Below, one piece after another: positions 1 through 5,493 of a stretch of 11,782 nt of DNA (its first letter is position 1; every line of letters starts with the position of its first letter). The stretch spans positions 1-11,782 of the forward strand of contig JAKSUE010000015.1 in NCBI GenBank assembly GCA_024409165.1, in the 5' to 3' direction. The position numbers were made by a program, and so were the translations under genes. The notes beneath the pieces are model-generated. The model saw only the letters and a program-made list of their open reading frames with translations. It was not told where the DNA came from and made no database searches. The DNA is from an archaeon (GTDB lineage Archaea > Methanobacteriota > Methanobacteria > Methanobacteriales > Methanobacteriaceae).

Positions 1-635
1 CAAACTTTTTTAGTAATAAATTCTTTTTTAATTAAATTTATTAAAATTTTTAAAGAAGTACCATTACCTAAATAATTTAAATTAGGACTATAATAATGAT
101 AGAATAATACTTGTTTCTTTAATATAGGTAGTTTCTCTCTGATATTTTCTATTTTAATAAAATAATTCTTATTTTTTCTATAAAAAGAATTATTATTAAT
201 ACTATTAAAAATTATATCTCCAATAGATAAATTAAGAGGAATTACATTTAATGCAATTAAATTTTTTATACTAATTATTTTATTAAGAGTACAAATTAAT
301 TTATCACTAGAACAATAGTCTTTATATTTAAATTTTACACGAATTTTATTTAATAAAGTATAATATATTTCATGAGAAAATGAATAATATAAATTAAGTA
401 CTGATATATTTTTAATACTTTTATAACAATTATATAAATATTTAGTAATTTGTAAATTATTATCTAAAGTTCCAATATAGTAAAACGTTGCTAAATTTTT
501 AATATTTTTATAATAAGGAGCAGTTTTAAGTAAGGTTATACCTAGAAAACTAATTTCTAATTCAGCAGAATCTATTAGTTTTAAAATATTTTTAAGATCT
601 TTTTTATTATTAAAATCTTTTAATATTTTTAACAT
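1..635 (-). CDS. Orphan protein, 3' end cut by the window edge
   Basis: An open frame of 211 codons starts at the ATG at 635-633 (MLKILKDFNN...) and runs to the left edge without a stop, so the C-terminus is missing. Codon use matches the neighbours: AT-rich, with Lys, Asn, Ile, Leu and Tyr dominant. No signal peptide or membrane segment is obvious. It starts 25 nt after the 3' end of tRNA-Val, and the leader is AT-only with no Shine-Dalgarno sequence. I do not recognise the family. The hydrophobic/Tyr-rich segments (FYYIGTL near residue 52, YHYYSPNLNY near 183) suggest a folded alpha-rich protein but give no function. The gene is likely real because about 630 bases of stop-free frame are improbable at this base composition. 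Confidence 0.8.
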   Translation of the reverse strand, partial: MLKILKDFNNKKDLKNILKLIDSAELEISFLGITLLKTAPYYKNIKNLATFYYIGTLDNNLQITKYLYNCYKSIKNISVLNLYYSFSHEIYYTLLNKIRVKFKYKDYCSSDKLICTLNKIISIKNLIALNVIPLNLSIGDIIFNSINNNSFYRKNKNYFIKIENIREKLPILKKQVLFYHYYSPNLNYLGNGTSLKILINLIKKEFITKKV

Positions 636-660
636 AAATATTATATAAATTAATTAATAG

Positions 661-735
661 TGGAACTTAATGGATTCGAACCATTGATCTATTGCTTGTA
701 AGGCAAGTATTCTAAATCAACTGAACTAAAGTTCC
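661..735 (-). tRNA. tRNA-Val (anticodon TAC)
   Basis: A cloverleaf is readable. The acceptor is GGAACTT paired with AAGTTCC, the D-stem is GTTC/GAAT, the anticodon loop is CTTACAA, and the T-arm is AATGG-TTCGAAT-CCATT. The top pair of the anticodon stem (C27/T43) is mismatched. The discriminator is A73, followed by C and then T, so CCA is not encoded. It is the last tRNA of the array before the left-edge gene. Confidence 0.93.
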
Positions 736-740
736 ATATG

Positions 741-812
741 TGGAGCTGTCGGTAATCGAAACCGAGTCTCCTGCGTGCAAGGCAGGCATAATAGCCGCTA
801 TACTACAGCCCC
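741..812 (-). tRNA. tRNA-Ala (anticodon TGC)
   Basis: The acceptor GGGGCTG pairs with CAGCTCC (one wobble), the anticodon stem is CCTGC/GCAGG, and the loop CTTGCAC gives anticodon TGC. The T-arm is TCGGT-TTCGATT-ACCGA. A73 is followed by C then A, so CCA is incomplete. It ends 5 nt before tRNA-Val. Confidence 0.93.
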
Positions 813-823
813 AAGATGTTTAG

Positions 824-916
824 CGGAAGCGGAGAGACTCGAACTCCCACACCGTTGCTTAGACGATTACTAGCGATTTTCAAGACCGCTGCCTTACCAA
901 TTAGGCTTACACTTCC
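824..916 (-). tRNA. tRNA-Ser (anticodon TGA)
   Basis: A class II tRNA with a long variable arm. The acceptor is GGAAGTG/CGCTTCC, the anticodon stem GCGGT/ATCGC closes loop CTTGAAA with anticodon TGA, and the discriminator is G73, as expected for serine. The T-arm is GGGAG-TTCGAGT-CTCTC. C follows the discriminator, then T. The gene ends 11 nt before tRNA-Ala. Confidence 0.93.
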
Positions 917-1019
917 ATTAAAAAATGAACAGATACCATTAAACTGTCCGTTGTGATGACATAGGGCATCGACATTCACCACTTTCCCGAAGTCTGCCTA
1001 CTCGGATTAGGTTTTTTGG
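917..1019 (-). ncRNA. Possible structured RNA between tRNA-Asp and tRNA-Ser
   Basis: There is no gene in these 103 bases, but several inverted repeats occur: 953-959 with 976-982, 927-932 with 944-949, and CCTA/TAGG at 997-1000 with 1008-1011. In the first stem one pair is G-U only if the minus strand is the RNA (it would be A-C on plus), which favours minus-strand transcription. The hairpin at 927-949 is followed by six U residues (925-920), like an intrinsic terminator, yet tRNA-Ser follows directly. The segment is less AT-rich than ordinary spacers here. Function is unknown; it could be a stable phage RNA or a decayed tRNA. Confidence 0.4.
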
Positions 1020-1093
1020 CAGTCGTGACGAGACTTGAACTCGCAACCTCGCACCGTGACAGGGTGGTATGCTAACCATTGCACTACACGACT
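1020..1093 (-). tRNA. tRNA-Asp (anticodon GTC)
   Basis: The acceptor AGTCGTG pairs with CACGACT, the anticodon loop is CTGTCAC, and the T-arm is GCGAG-TTCAAGT-CTCGT. The discriminator G73 fits aspartate identity. This is the only tRNA in the window whose discriminator is followed by a full encoded CCA (1019-1017). Confidence 0.93.
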
Positions 1094-1104
1094 GTTTAAA
1101 ATTA

Positions 1105-1464
1105 TTACTTAAATAAAGTCTTTAATTTTTCTATATATTCTTCATCAGAAATAAAAGAAATTAAAGGAATTTTATCATAAATATTAACTAATAATTGTCC
1201 AAATCTCCAATCAGGAAATTTAAGCCAAATCCTTTCTAATTCTTTACAAATTTGTTGTTTAATTTGAAAAGAAACTTTATTATTATAAATTGGTAAATAA
1301 ACTATAAATGATTCAAAATTTATTAAAAATTCTTCTTCTTCAAAATAAAATGGATCAATCTTCTCTAAATATCTTGTAATTAGATAATAAAAATCTATTG
1401 GTTGTTTTTTCAACATTTCTAAAAATTTATTTAGAAAAGGTTTAATTCTATTTGGATTTCTCAT
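1105..1464 (-). CDS. Orphan phage protein with an RFGQL-type motif, 119 aa
   Basis: It starts with MRNPNRIKPFL and has PDWRFGQLLVNIY at about residues 84-96 and DPFYFEEEEF at about 37-46. I recall short conserved proteins of unknown function in phages and bacteria with the order MRxPxRI, then (W)xKxPDxRFGQL, then DPFYxEDDE. Here the acidic DPFY segment precedes the RFGQL segment, as if two diverged copies were fused, each having lost one part. No catalytic motif is evident. The gene lies alone between tRNA-Ser(GCT) and tRNA-Asp. Its start is preceded by an AT-only leader containing AAATTTTAAATT, and its TAA stop ends 11 nt before tRNA-Asp. The family link is from memory and was not searched. 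Confidence 0.85.
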   Translation of the reverse strand: MRNPNRIKPFLNKFLEMLKKQPIDFYYLITRYLEKIDPFYFEEEEFLINFESFIVYLPIYNNKVSFQIKQQICKELERIWLKFPDWRFGQLLVNIYDKIPLISFISDEEYIEKLKTLFK

Positions 1465-1480
1465 AATTTAAAATTTAAAG

Positions 1481-1567
1481 CGGAGATCCAGGGTTTCGAT
1501 CCCTATTCGACACTGTCGAACGATCTGCTTAGCAGGCAGCCCCTATTCCTTATAGGTTGTTATCTCC
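1481..1567 (-). tRNA. tRNA-Ser (anticodon GCT)
   Basis: A class II tRNA with a long variable arm (about 1505-1523). The anticodon loop CTGCTAA gives GCT, and G73 agrees with serine. The acceptor is GGAGATA/GATCTCC with the seventh pair mismatched. The T-loop is ATCGAAA instead of TTCGAAT/A. Its first base is the G of the TAG stop codon of the upstream gene, so the two genes overlap by one base. Confidence 0.88.
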
Positions 1568-2151
1568 TAATATATTGATTTCCAATACTTATTATGAATT
1601 TCTTTTCCATCAATATTACCCCATTTACATGGTTTTATCATTTCGTAACCATCAATATCCATAATTAATTCATCAACAATATGTGGATATTTTTTACATA
1701 TTTGTTGATAAATTTTATTATACATTTTTACTTGATAATTATTTATTAATTTTGTTAATCCTATTTTTTGATTATAATAAATTAATCCTTTCCATATTCT
1801 TTTATTATAATATTTTTTATAATCTTCTATTTTTGTTTCAGAAGGTATATTAGGAATTCCTTTATCTAACTTATTATATATAAAACGATGGATTTTATTT
1901 ATAAAATTCTCAAACCATTTAAATTTAAATAATCCTTTATATCGAAATGTTCCTATATATAATCGATAACCAAATAATATTGTGTATAACCCACCATCCC
2001 AAAAACGTAACATATCTTCTCTTCTACATCCCCATTTTTCTTTTGTAATAGCTCCTATATGATATTTACGTAATTGTTTATCAATTTCATCAATTGCTTT
2101 ATATAGATCATTTCCATATTTTTGAAACCATTCATCTCCCCAATAATGCAT
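1567..2151 (-). CDS. Orphan phage protein, 194 aa
   Basis: The protein is rich in Trp and Tyr with an N-terminal HYWGDEWFQKYGNDLYKAI segment (residues 2-20) and a KWGCRREDMLRFWDGGLY segment (about 39-56). I recall similar aromatic-rich proteins in large phages, without known function. The C-terminal half is basic and Lys/Tyr-rich. No membrane segment or known catalytic motif is visible. The ATG directly follows the TAA of the 88-aa gene upstream, so the two are probably co-translated. It ends with TAG, whose last base is position 1 of tRNA-Ser(GCT). Cutting out the tRNA would therefore remove the end of this reading frame from its mRNA. Confidence 0.88.
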   Translation of the reverse strand: MHYWGDEWFQKYGNDLYKAIDEIDKQLRKYHIGAITKEKWGCRREDMLRFWDGGLYTILFGYRLYIGTFRYKGLFKFKWFENFINKIHRFIYNKLDKGIPNIPSETKIEDYKKYYNKRIWKGLIYYNQKIGLTKLINNYQVKMYNKIYQQICKKYPHIVDELIMDIDGYEMIKPCKWGNIDGKEIHNKYWKSIY

Positions 2152-2152
2152 A

Positions 2153-2419
2153 TTATATATCTATTATTAATAAAGTTTCATTGTTTTGCAAAAAATCTTC
2201 AATTTTATTATTTAGAATAATAAATTCTTCTTTAGAATGTGTTTTATACATAAATACTATGTCTATTGAAGTTTCGTCTTTTAATTTAAAAATAATAGTC
2301 CCATACGGTTCATTACTATAATTTTTTCGATTAAAATCTACTAATATATGTGATATACTATCTACATTTATATATCTAGTATATAATTTTTCAATCCAAT
2401 TTATTTTAATTAATTTCAT
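2153..2419 (-). CDS. Orphan protein, 88 aa
   Basis: The sequence alternates beta-strand-like hydrophobic segments (VDSISHILVDF, GTIIFKLKDETSIDIVFMY) with a charged C-terminal helix (EEFIILNNKIEDFL). This suggests a small mixed alpha/beta fold. I do not recognise it. It is the third gene of a four-gene cassette running from tRNA-Gly to tRNA-Ser(GCT). The start is 2 nt after the TAG of the 94-aa gene, and the TAA is followed immediately by the ATG of the 194-aa gene. The dense spacing argues that the frame is real. Confidence 0.85.
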   Translation of the reverse strand: MKLIKINWIEKLYTRYINVDSISHILVDFNRKNYSNEPYGTIIFKLKDETSIDIVFMYKTHSKEEFIILNNKIEDFLQNNETLLIIDI

Positions 2420-2421
2420 AA

Positions 2422-2706
2422 CTAGTAATTATTATTTAAAAATTCTTTTAATTTTTGTAAATCTTCTTTTGTTACTATAATAGAATGGTACCAAAATTCT
2501 TTACCTAACAATATTTTAAAAGCTAACTTAATTCTATCTAAAATACTATTTTGTTTTTCAGAAAATAAATCAGAAGTTGTAGTAATATATAATGAATCTT
2601 TATCATCTTCAATTATAGTAAAACGCATTGCATCACCGTCTTGTGCTTCACATTCTAGAATAAAATGTTTTAAATAAGTATCTTTAGAATTTAATATTGC
2701 GTTCAT
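2422..2706 (-). CDS. Orphan protein, 94 aa
   Basis: Visible elements are a beta-rich N-terminal half (KHFILECEAQDGDAMRFTII, then DSLYITTTSDL), a helix DRIKLAFKILLGK, and the segment EFWYHSIIVTKEDLQKLKEFL at about 70-90. The last pattern occurs, as far as I remember, in short hypothetical proteins of gut phages. No function can be given. The ATG overlaps the TGA of the preceding cysteine-rich gene in an ATGA arrangement, which indicates translational coupling and TGA used as a real stop. It ends with TAG two bases before the next ATG. Confidence 0.85.
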   Translation of the reverse strand: MNAILNSKDTYLKHFILECEAQDGDAMRFTIIEDDKDSLYITTTSDLFSEKQNSILDRIKLAFKILLGKEFWYHSIIVTKEDLQKLKEFLNNNY

Positions 2707-2846
2707 ATTTTAAATTTAAGGCAAGCTTGTTTTTTATCTTTATTGCAACTTTCTTTATTTATACAACATTCACAATATTGTGATATATTAGGAAAATTAG
2801 AATTAGTAAAAAATTTACTTGATTTGTTTAATTGATTTTTCTTCAT
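2703..2846 (-). CDS. Small cysteine-rich protein, 47 aa
   Basis: The start chosen is the ATG at 2846-2844 (MKKNQLNKSSKFF...). A longer frame exists, but its first 21 codons are translated tRNA-Gly sequence and spacer. The protein has Cys at residues 25, 27, 28, 34 and 42 (CECC, then ESC, then QAC), which could form a small zinc-binding knuckle. That is inference from spacing only. The start lies 16 nt after the tRNA-Gly 3' end, behind an AT-only leader without Shine-Dalgarno. The stop TGA overlaps the ATG of the next gene (ATGA). The family is unknown. Confidence 0.7.
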   Translation of the reverse strand: MKKNQLNKSSKFFTNSNFPNISQYCECCINKESCNKDKKQACLKFKI

Positions 2847-2862
2847 AATATTTTTTATTAAG

Positions 2863-2934
2863 TGCAGATAACCGGAATCGAACCGACATCTCGTACTTGG
2901 AGGGCACATATACTAACCATTATACTATATCTGC
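2863..2934 (-). tRNA. tRNA-Gly (anticodon TCC), with C at position 33
   Basis: The acceptor GCAGATA pairs with TATCTGC, the anticodon stem is TGTGC/GTACG, and the T-arm is GTCGG-TTCGATT-CCGGT. The loop is CCTCCAA, so the anticodon is TCC, but position 33 is C instead of the nearly universal U. A73 is followed by C then T, so there is no CCA. Confidence 0.88.
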
Positions 2935-2938
2935 TGGA

Positions 2939-2972
2939 GCGGGCACTGTGATACAACAGTGGATCATCCCGC
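2939..2972 (-). ncRNA. GC-rich hairpin between the 46-aa gene and tRNA-Gly
   Basis: GCGGG (2939-2943) pairs with CCCGC (2968-2972), and CACTGT (2944-2949) pairs with ACAGTG (2956-2961), giving an 11-bp stem with a one-sided internal loop at 2962-2967 and a 6-nt apical loop. It is the most GC-rich non-tRNA segment nearby. It sits 4 nt upstream of the tRNA-Gly 5' end and has no U-run, so it does not look like an intrinsic terminator. It may be a processing signal or a small stable RNA; function is unknown. Confidence 0.45.
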
Positions 2973-2977
2973 ATATT

Positions 2978-3118
2978 TTATATTAACCAATGTAAAGTTA
3001 TTTTAGAATAATCCTTTATTAATTTATTTAATTGAGATTTATTAAATTTAATAAAGAACATTTTTGGAAATAAGCCAATTCTAAATTGTTTATAGTCTAA
3101 AACTAATTGTTTTTGCAT
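2978..3118 (-). CDS. Small orphan protein, 46 aa
   Basis: The start chosen is the ATG at 3118-3116 (MQKQLVLDYKQF...). A longer frame begins inside tRNA-Pro and its first residues are tRNA sequence. The product is basic, with an amphipathic hydrophobic stretch (RIGLFPKMFFIKF) and a helix-like SQLNKLIKDYSKI. The start lies 22 nt behind the tRNA-Pro 3' end with an AT-only leader. The stop is followed within 6 nt by the GC-rich hairpin and then tRNA-Gly. No family is recognised. Support comes from position and codon use only. Confidence 0.55.
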   Translation of the reverse strand: MQKQLVLDYKQFRIGLFPKMFFIKFNKSQLNKLIKDYSKITLHWLI

Positions 3119-3140
3119 AAAATTAAACTTAATTATATTG

Positions 3141-3212
3141 TCGGGATAGCGAGAATCGAACTCACACCACATGCTCCCAAAGCACGGATTCTAACCATTA
3201 TACTATATCCCG
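3141..3212 (-). tRNA. tRNA-Pro (anticodon TGG)
   Basis: The acceptor is CGGGATA/TATCCCG, the anticodon stem CGTGC/GCATG closes loop TTTGGGA with anticodon TGG, and the T-arm is GTGAG-TTCGATT-CTCGC. C1-G72 fits bacterial proline tRNA. A73 is followed by C then A. It begins 3 nt after the end of tRNA-Met. Confidence 0.93.
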
Positions 3213-3215
3213 TAG

Positions 3216-3288
3216 TTGCGATGATGGGAATCGAACCCATAGTCTAGAGCATATGAAACTCTTTAGTTACCATTACTAACACATCGCT
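3216..3288 (-). tRNA. tRNA with anticodon CAT (Met, initiator Met or Ile2)
   Basis: The anticodon stem AGAGT/GCTCT closes loop TTCATAT, and the T-arm is ATGGG-TTCGATT-CCCAT. The acceptor pairs GCGATG with CATCGC, leaving A1 opposite A72 unpaired. An unpaired 1-72 position is an initiator-tRNA trait, but the three G-C pairs expected at the base of an initiator anticodon stem are absent. A CAT tRNA could also be an isoleucine tRNA read after lysidine modification. The sequence does not settle the identity. Confidence 0.85.
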
Positions 3289-3568
3289 ATATAGTTCCTA
3301 TAGATTCAATTAAGAATCTATAGGAGATAGAAATATTCGTAAATATTTCTTTACTAATCAAGAAAGATTAGCGTTATAAAATAACAATGCTAACTCATTG
3401 TTATGTAGTACTATTATTACTTAGTTAGAAGCTTGAAAATTCTCATAGGATGTACTATTACCTATCTGACATTATACGATTCAGCAACTCAGTAAGCAGT
3501 TCTTAAGGGATGCCGGTTAGAAGTTACGATCTAAGTTTGCTCTAGAATCAAATCTTAGCAATAATATT
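3289..3568 (-). ncRNA. Multi-hairpin noncoding region, probable structured RNA
   Basis: This is the longest gene-free stretch of the tRNA block. Read in plus coordinates it holds successive inverted repeats: 3297-3307/3314-3324 (11 bp, 6-nt loop), 3329-3337/3342-3350 (9 bp, 4-nt loop, UACG on the minus strand), 3354-3359/3366-3371 (6 bp), 3381-3389/3396-3404 (9 bp), and 3531-3535 with 3554-3558 extended by 3536-3539/3549-3552. The 8-nt word gttagaag is repeated at 3424 and 3516. No U-run follows the stems, so they are not obvious terminators. The only reading frames are about ten codons or less. It lies between the 77-aa gene and the CAT tRNA on the same strand. Confidence 0.5.
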
Positions 3569-3802
3569 TTACATTAAAGTAAAAATTTCAAAATCTTTAT
3601 TAAAAAGTAAAGTAATATTTGAAGTTATATCTAAACAATGTTTTACATATATTCTTTTGTATAAAGGCTTTTTTCTAAATTCATTTACAAAATGATTTTT
3701 TCTTTCAGAAGAATTAGTAATTACTGTTTGTACACCTCCAGATTTATCAATATAATCAATTCTATAATAAGTTTTAAATAAATTTTTTAGAAATTTTAAC
3801 AT
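3569..3802 (-). CDS. Orphan protein, 77 aa
   Basis: The N-terminus MLKFLKNLFKTYYRIDYID looks like a basic amphipathic helix. It is followed by a beta-like GGVQTVITNSS segment, a basic stretch RKNHFVNEFRKKPLYKRIYV, and a C-terminus with two hydrophobic strands. The segment KSGGVQTVITNSSERK resembles the hairpin of small YD-type phage proteins, but I cannot name a family. It starts 21 nt after tRNA-Thr behind an AT-only leader and is followed by the multi-hairpin noncoding region. Confidence 0.75.
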   Translation of the reverse strand: MLKFLKNLFKTYYRIDYIDKSGGVQTVITNSSERKNHFVNEFRKKPLYKRIYVKHCLDITSNITLLFNKDFEIFTLM

Positions 3803-3823
3803 ATTAATTAAATAAATTAGATG

Positions 3824-3898
3824 AGCTACATGTTAGATTCGAACTAACGAAATCCTGATTACAAGTCAAGCGGAGTAGACCAACTGTCCCAATGTAGC
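3824..3898 (-). tRNA. tRNA-Thr (anticodon TGT)
   Basis: The acceptor GCTACAT/ATGTAGC is fully paired. The anticodon stem CTTGA/TCAGG closes loop CTTGTAA with anticodon TGT, and the T-arm is GTTAG-TTCGAAT-CTAAC. The discriminator is T, unlike the A of most neighbours. C then A follow. Confidence 0.93.
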
Positions 3899-4077
3899 AA
3901 ATGAAGAGAACCACTCTTCTAACGATTTCCCGATATATTTTATTCTCGATAAATATATAAACCGTACACTTTTAAAGTAGTATAACACTTAATTCCCTAT
4001 AACTATCGGAATTCAAACGGTTGTTTATTTTAAGTTTTCAAACGGAAACTACTGTTTTTTGGTTAATGATAACAGCA
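3899..4077 (-). ncRNA. Noncoding region with nested inverted repeats
   Basis: These 179 bases between the RNA ligase gene and tRNA-Thr lack a credible reading frame but are rich in complementarity. A perfect 6-bp hairpin lies at 3903-3908/3914-3919, just 5' of the tRNA. An AT hairpin is at 3933-3943/3949-3958. A closing stem aaccgt 3960-3965/acggtt 4017-4022 encloses aattcc 3991-3996/ggaatt 4008-4013. A further stem is at 4033-4037/4046-4050. The 9-mer ttcaaacgg occurs twice (4012-4020, 4037-4045), giving two partly competing partners for the 3960 strand. It could be a 3' UTR of the ligase mRNA or an independent stable RNA. Confidence 0.45.
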
Positions 4078-4764
4078 TCATTTATTATATTTAACCCAAT
4101 CACAAGTTTTTACTTTTGTAATTAATCTTTCACCACTTCTATCTTTTAATCCAAGAGGAGCTCTAAGAACTAATCCTTCAGCTAAAAGATTCTTATTATT
4201 TTGAGCAACTAAAGAAGTAAATCCAATTTTAACAAGTTCTTCTGCTTGAGGAATAGTCATATAACCTATTAATGGAACTATTTTAAGATCTAATTTTTTA
4301 GCTATATCTTCACAAGATTCTCTTGTTAACCAATATTTACCTATTCTAATATCGAATAAAATAAAATCTACATCTTGTGCAAGATAACCATTACCACTCT
4401 GAATTTTATTACCATAACCTTCTCCAAATAGTTCTATCTCATCACCTATTTCAAAGTTTTCAAGAAATTCAGAAAGTTTAGGTTTAAAAGTTTCAGAAAT
4501 TTTAGTTAATTTATTTATTAAAGTAATAGGCATATTAGCATGCTCTGTTTTTCCTCGAAATTTAATATCATATCCTCCTTCTTCAGGAGCTTTTTTTGTT
4601 ATTACTATAGAAGTATTGATACCATCTACTTTTTCAGTAGCTTCCCATTTTAAATCTTTTAGTAACTCAAATTCTGGTTTTACATAACCTCTCTCTGGCT
4701 GAATTTTGTTTGTTTTTTCATCTCTATAATATAGAGAATTAATTTTTTGATAAAAAGCTCCCAT
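4078..4764 (-). CDS. RNA ligase of the nucleotidyltransferase superfamily (Rnl2-like), 228 aa
   Basis: ATP-dependent RNA ligase, expected to seal nicked RNA through a lysyl-AMP intermediate. Motif I is EKVDGIN with the presumed nucleophile K45 and D47-G48. Motif III-like ELFGEGYG lies at 111-118, IV is AEGLVLRAP at 195-203, and V is LITKVKTCDW at 214-223. F137-D138 lies in a strand (IIIa-like). At 228 residues it is only the adenylyltransferase domain with little after motif V, shorter than T4 Rnl2 (about 330 aa), so specificity cannot be assigned. No polynucleotide kinase/phosphatase partner is seen in the window. It lies between tRNA-Phe and tRNA-Thr with an AT leader (AAATTTAAAATT) before the ATG, and ends in TGA. 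By analogy with T4 it may repair tRNAs cut by host anticodon nucleases. Confidence 0.93.
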   Translation of the reverse strand: MGAFYQKINSLYYRDEKTNKIQPERGYVKPEFELLKDLKWEATEKVDGINTSIVITKKAPEEGGYDIKFRGKTEHANMPITLINKLTKISETFKPKLSEFLENFEIGDEIELFGEGYGNKIQSGNGYLAQDVDFILFDIRIGKYWLTRESCEDIAKKLDLKIVPLIGYMTIPQAEELVKIGFTSLVAQNNKNLLAEGLVLRAPLGLKDRSGERLITKVKTCDWVKYNK

Positions 4765-4789
4765 AATTTTAAATTTATGTTAATAAATG

Positions 4790-4862
4790 TGGACAGAGGC
4801 AGAATTGAACTACCGACACAAGGATTTTCAGTCCTTTGCTCTACCAACTGAGCTATCTGTCC
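4790..4862 (-). tRNA. tRNA-Phe (anticodon GAA)
   Basis: The acceptor is GGACAGA/TCTGTCC, the D-stem GCTC/GAGC, and the anticodon stem AAGGA/TCCTT with loop CTGAAAA. The T-loop is TTCAATT. A73 is followed by C then A. It is one of the most regular cloverleaves in the array. Confidence 0.94.
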
Positions 4863-4882
4863 AAAATATAATTTTTAATAAA

Positions 4883-5251
4883 TTATATATAATCTTCTCC
4901 AGTACTACTCCATGTAGAAGCAATAAATTCTAAAGATAATTCTGGATAATCATCAGATAAATCATGTCCCGGAGGATATATAATTGCTTGAAATCCTCCT
5001 GTAGCAACATAATAATTATATGTAAAAAAATGATTAGAAAAAGAATAATCTTCTAAATACTTTTTTACTACATCATTTAATAATCGTAATGCAACTTTTT
5101 TAATTTCAGCTTTAGTTGGAATAGATAAATACATTGGATTTACACTTGCCCATTTCCAATTTAAAGCTTTCATTAATATTTCAATTCTATCAAATTCAAA
5201 ATTATCCATTATATCTTCAATAGCCTGATCAAATCGTCTTTTTAATGTCAT
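4883..5251 (-). CDS. Conserved-looking phage protein of unknown function, 122 aa
   Basis: The N-terminal half has FDRIEILMKALNWKWAS (about 20-36), a pattern I remember from short phage proteins of unknown function that usually continue with a Pro-Thr step and a helix, as here (IPTKAEIKKVALRLLNDVVKKYL). The C-terminal half has ATGGFQAIIYPPGHD and LSLEFIASTWSS, likely beta strands. No catalytic motif is evident. The ATG overlaps the TGA stop of the 80-aa gene (ATGA), so the two are probably translationally coupled. The TAA stop lies 20 nt before tRNA-Phe. It is the last of four genes between the elongator-like tRNA-Met and tRNA-Phe. Confidence 0.88.
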   Translation of the reverse strand: MTLKRRFDQAIEDIMDNFEFDRIEILMKALNWKWASVNPMYLSIPTKAEIKKVALRLLNDVVKKYLEDYSFSNHFFTYNYYVATGGFQAIIYPPGHDLSDDYPELSLEFIASTWSSTGEDYI

Positions 5252-5490
5252 TTATTTAATCTTTCTATATCTTGATTAAGAATTAAAATTCCATCATCAA
5301 TAAATTTAGATAATTTATCTTTTGTTTCTTTATCTTGTAATTGATTTATTATATTAGATAAATCTTTTAATTTTTCTAAATGATTATTACAATCTTGAAC
5401 AGTTAAATTAGTATCAGCACTAATTAACTCTCCAAGATATAACCAAATAAGACCATTGTCAATAAGTTTGTTTAACGTTTCTAATGTCAT
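5248..5490 (-). CDS. Orphan helical protein, 80 aa
   Basis: The protein reads as two or three helices (TLETLNKLIDNGLIWLYLGELI, then a long segment from LTVQDCNNHLEKL to LNQDIERLNK) with heptad-like Leu/Ile spacing, suggesting a helical hairpin or coiled coil. No family is recognised. It sits 3 nt after the TAA of the 92-aa gene, and its own TGA overlaps the start of the 122-aa gene. The tight coupling on both sides is the main support. Confidence 0.82.
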   Translation of the reverse strand: MTLETLNKLIDNGLIWLYLGELISADTNLTVQDCNNHLEKLKDLSNIINQLQDKETKDKLSKFIDDGILILNQDIERLNK

Positions 5491-5493
5491 TAA

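Noticed and set aside
920..949. Intrinsic terminator
   Set aside because: Hairpin plus U6 fits the form, but a tRNA follows within a few bases on the same strand, so termination here is doubtful; kept as part of the structured region only.
2094..2321. Plus-strand open frame of 75 codons
   Set aside because: It is antisense to two well-packed minus-strand genes and has no start context of its own; AT-rich antisense shadow.
2847..2909. N-terminal extension of the cysteine-rich protein
   Set aside because: These codons are tRNA-Gly sequence and its spacer; the ATG at 2846 gives a normal leader.
3119..3172. N-terminal extension of the 46-aa protein
   Set aside because: The extension is translated tRNA-Pro sequence.
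3417..3446. Nine-codon frame (MRIFKLLTK) inside the multi-hairpin region, considered as a tmRNA-like tag
   Set aside because: There is no tRNA-Ala-like domain, no tag-like hydrophobic ending and no flanking pairing of a tmRNA.
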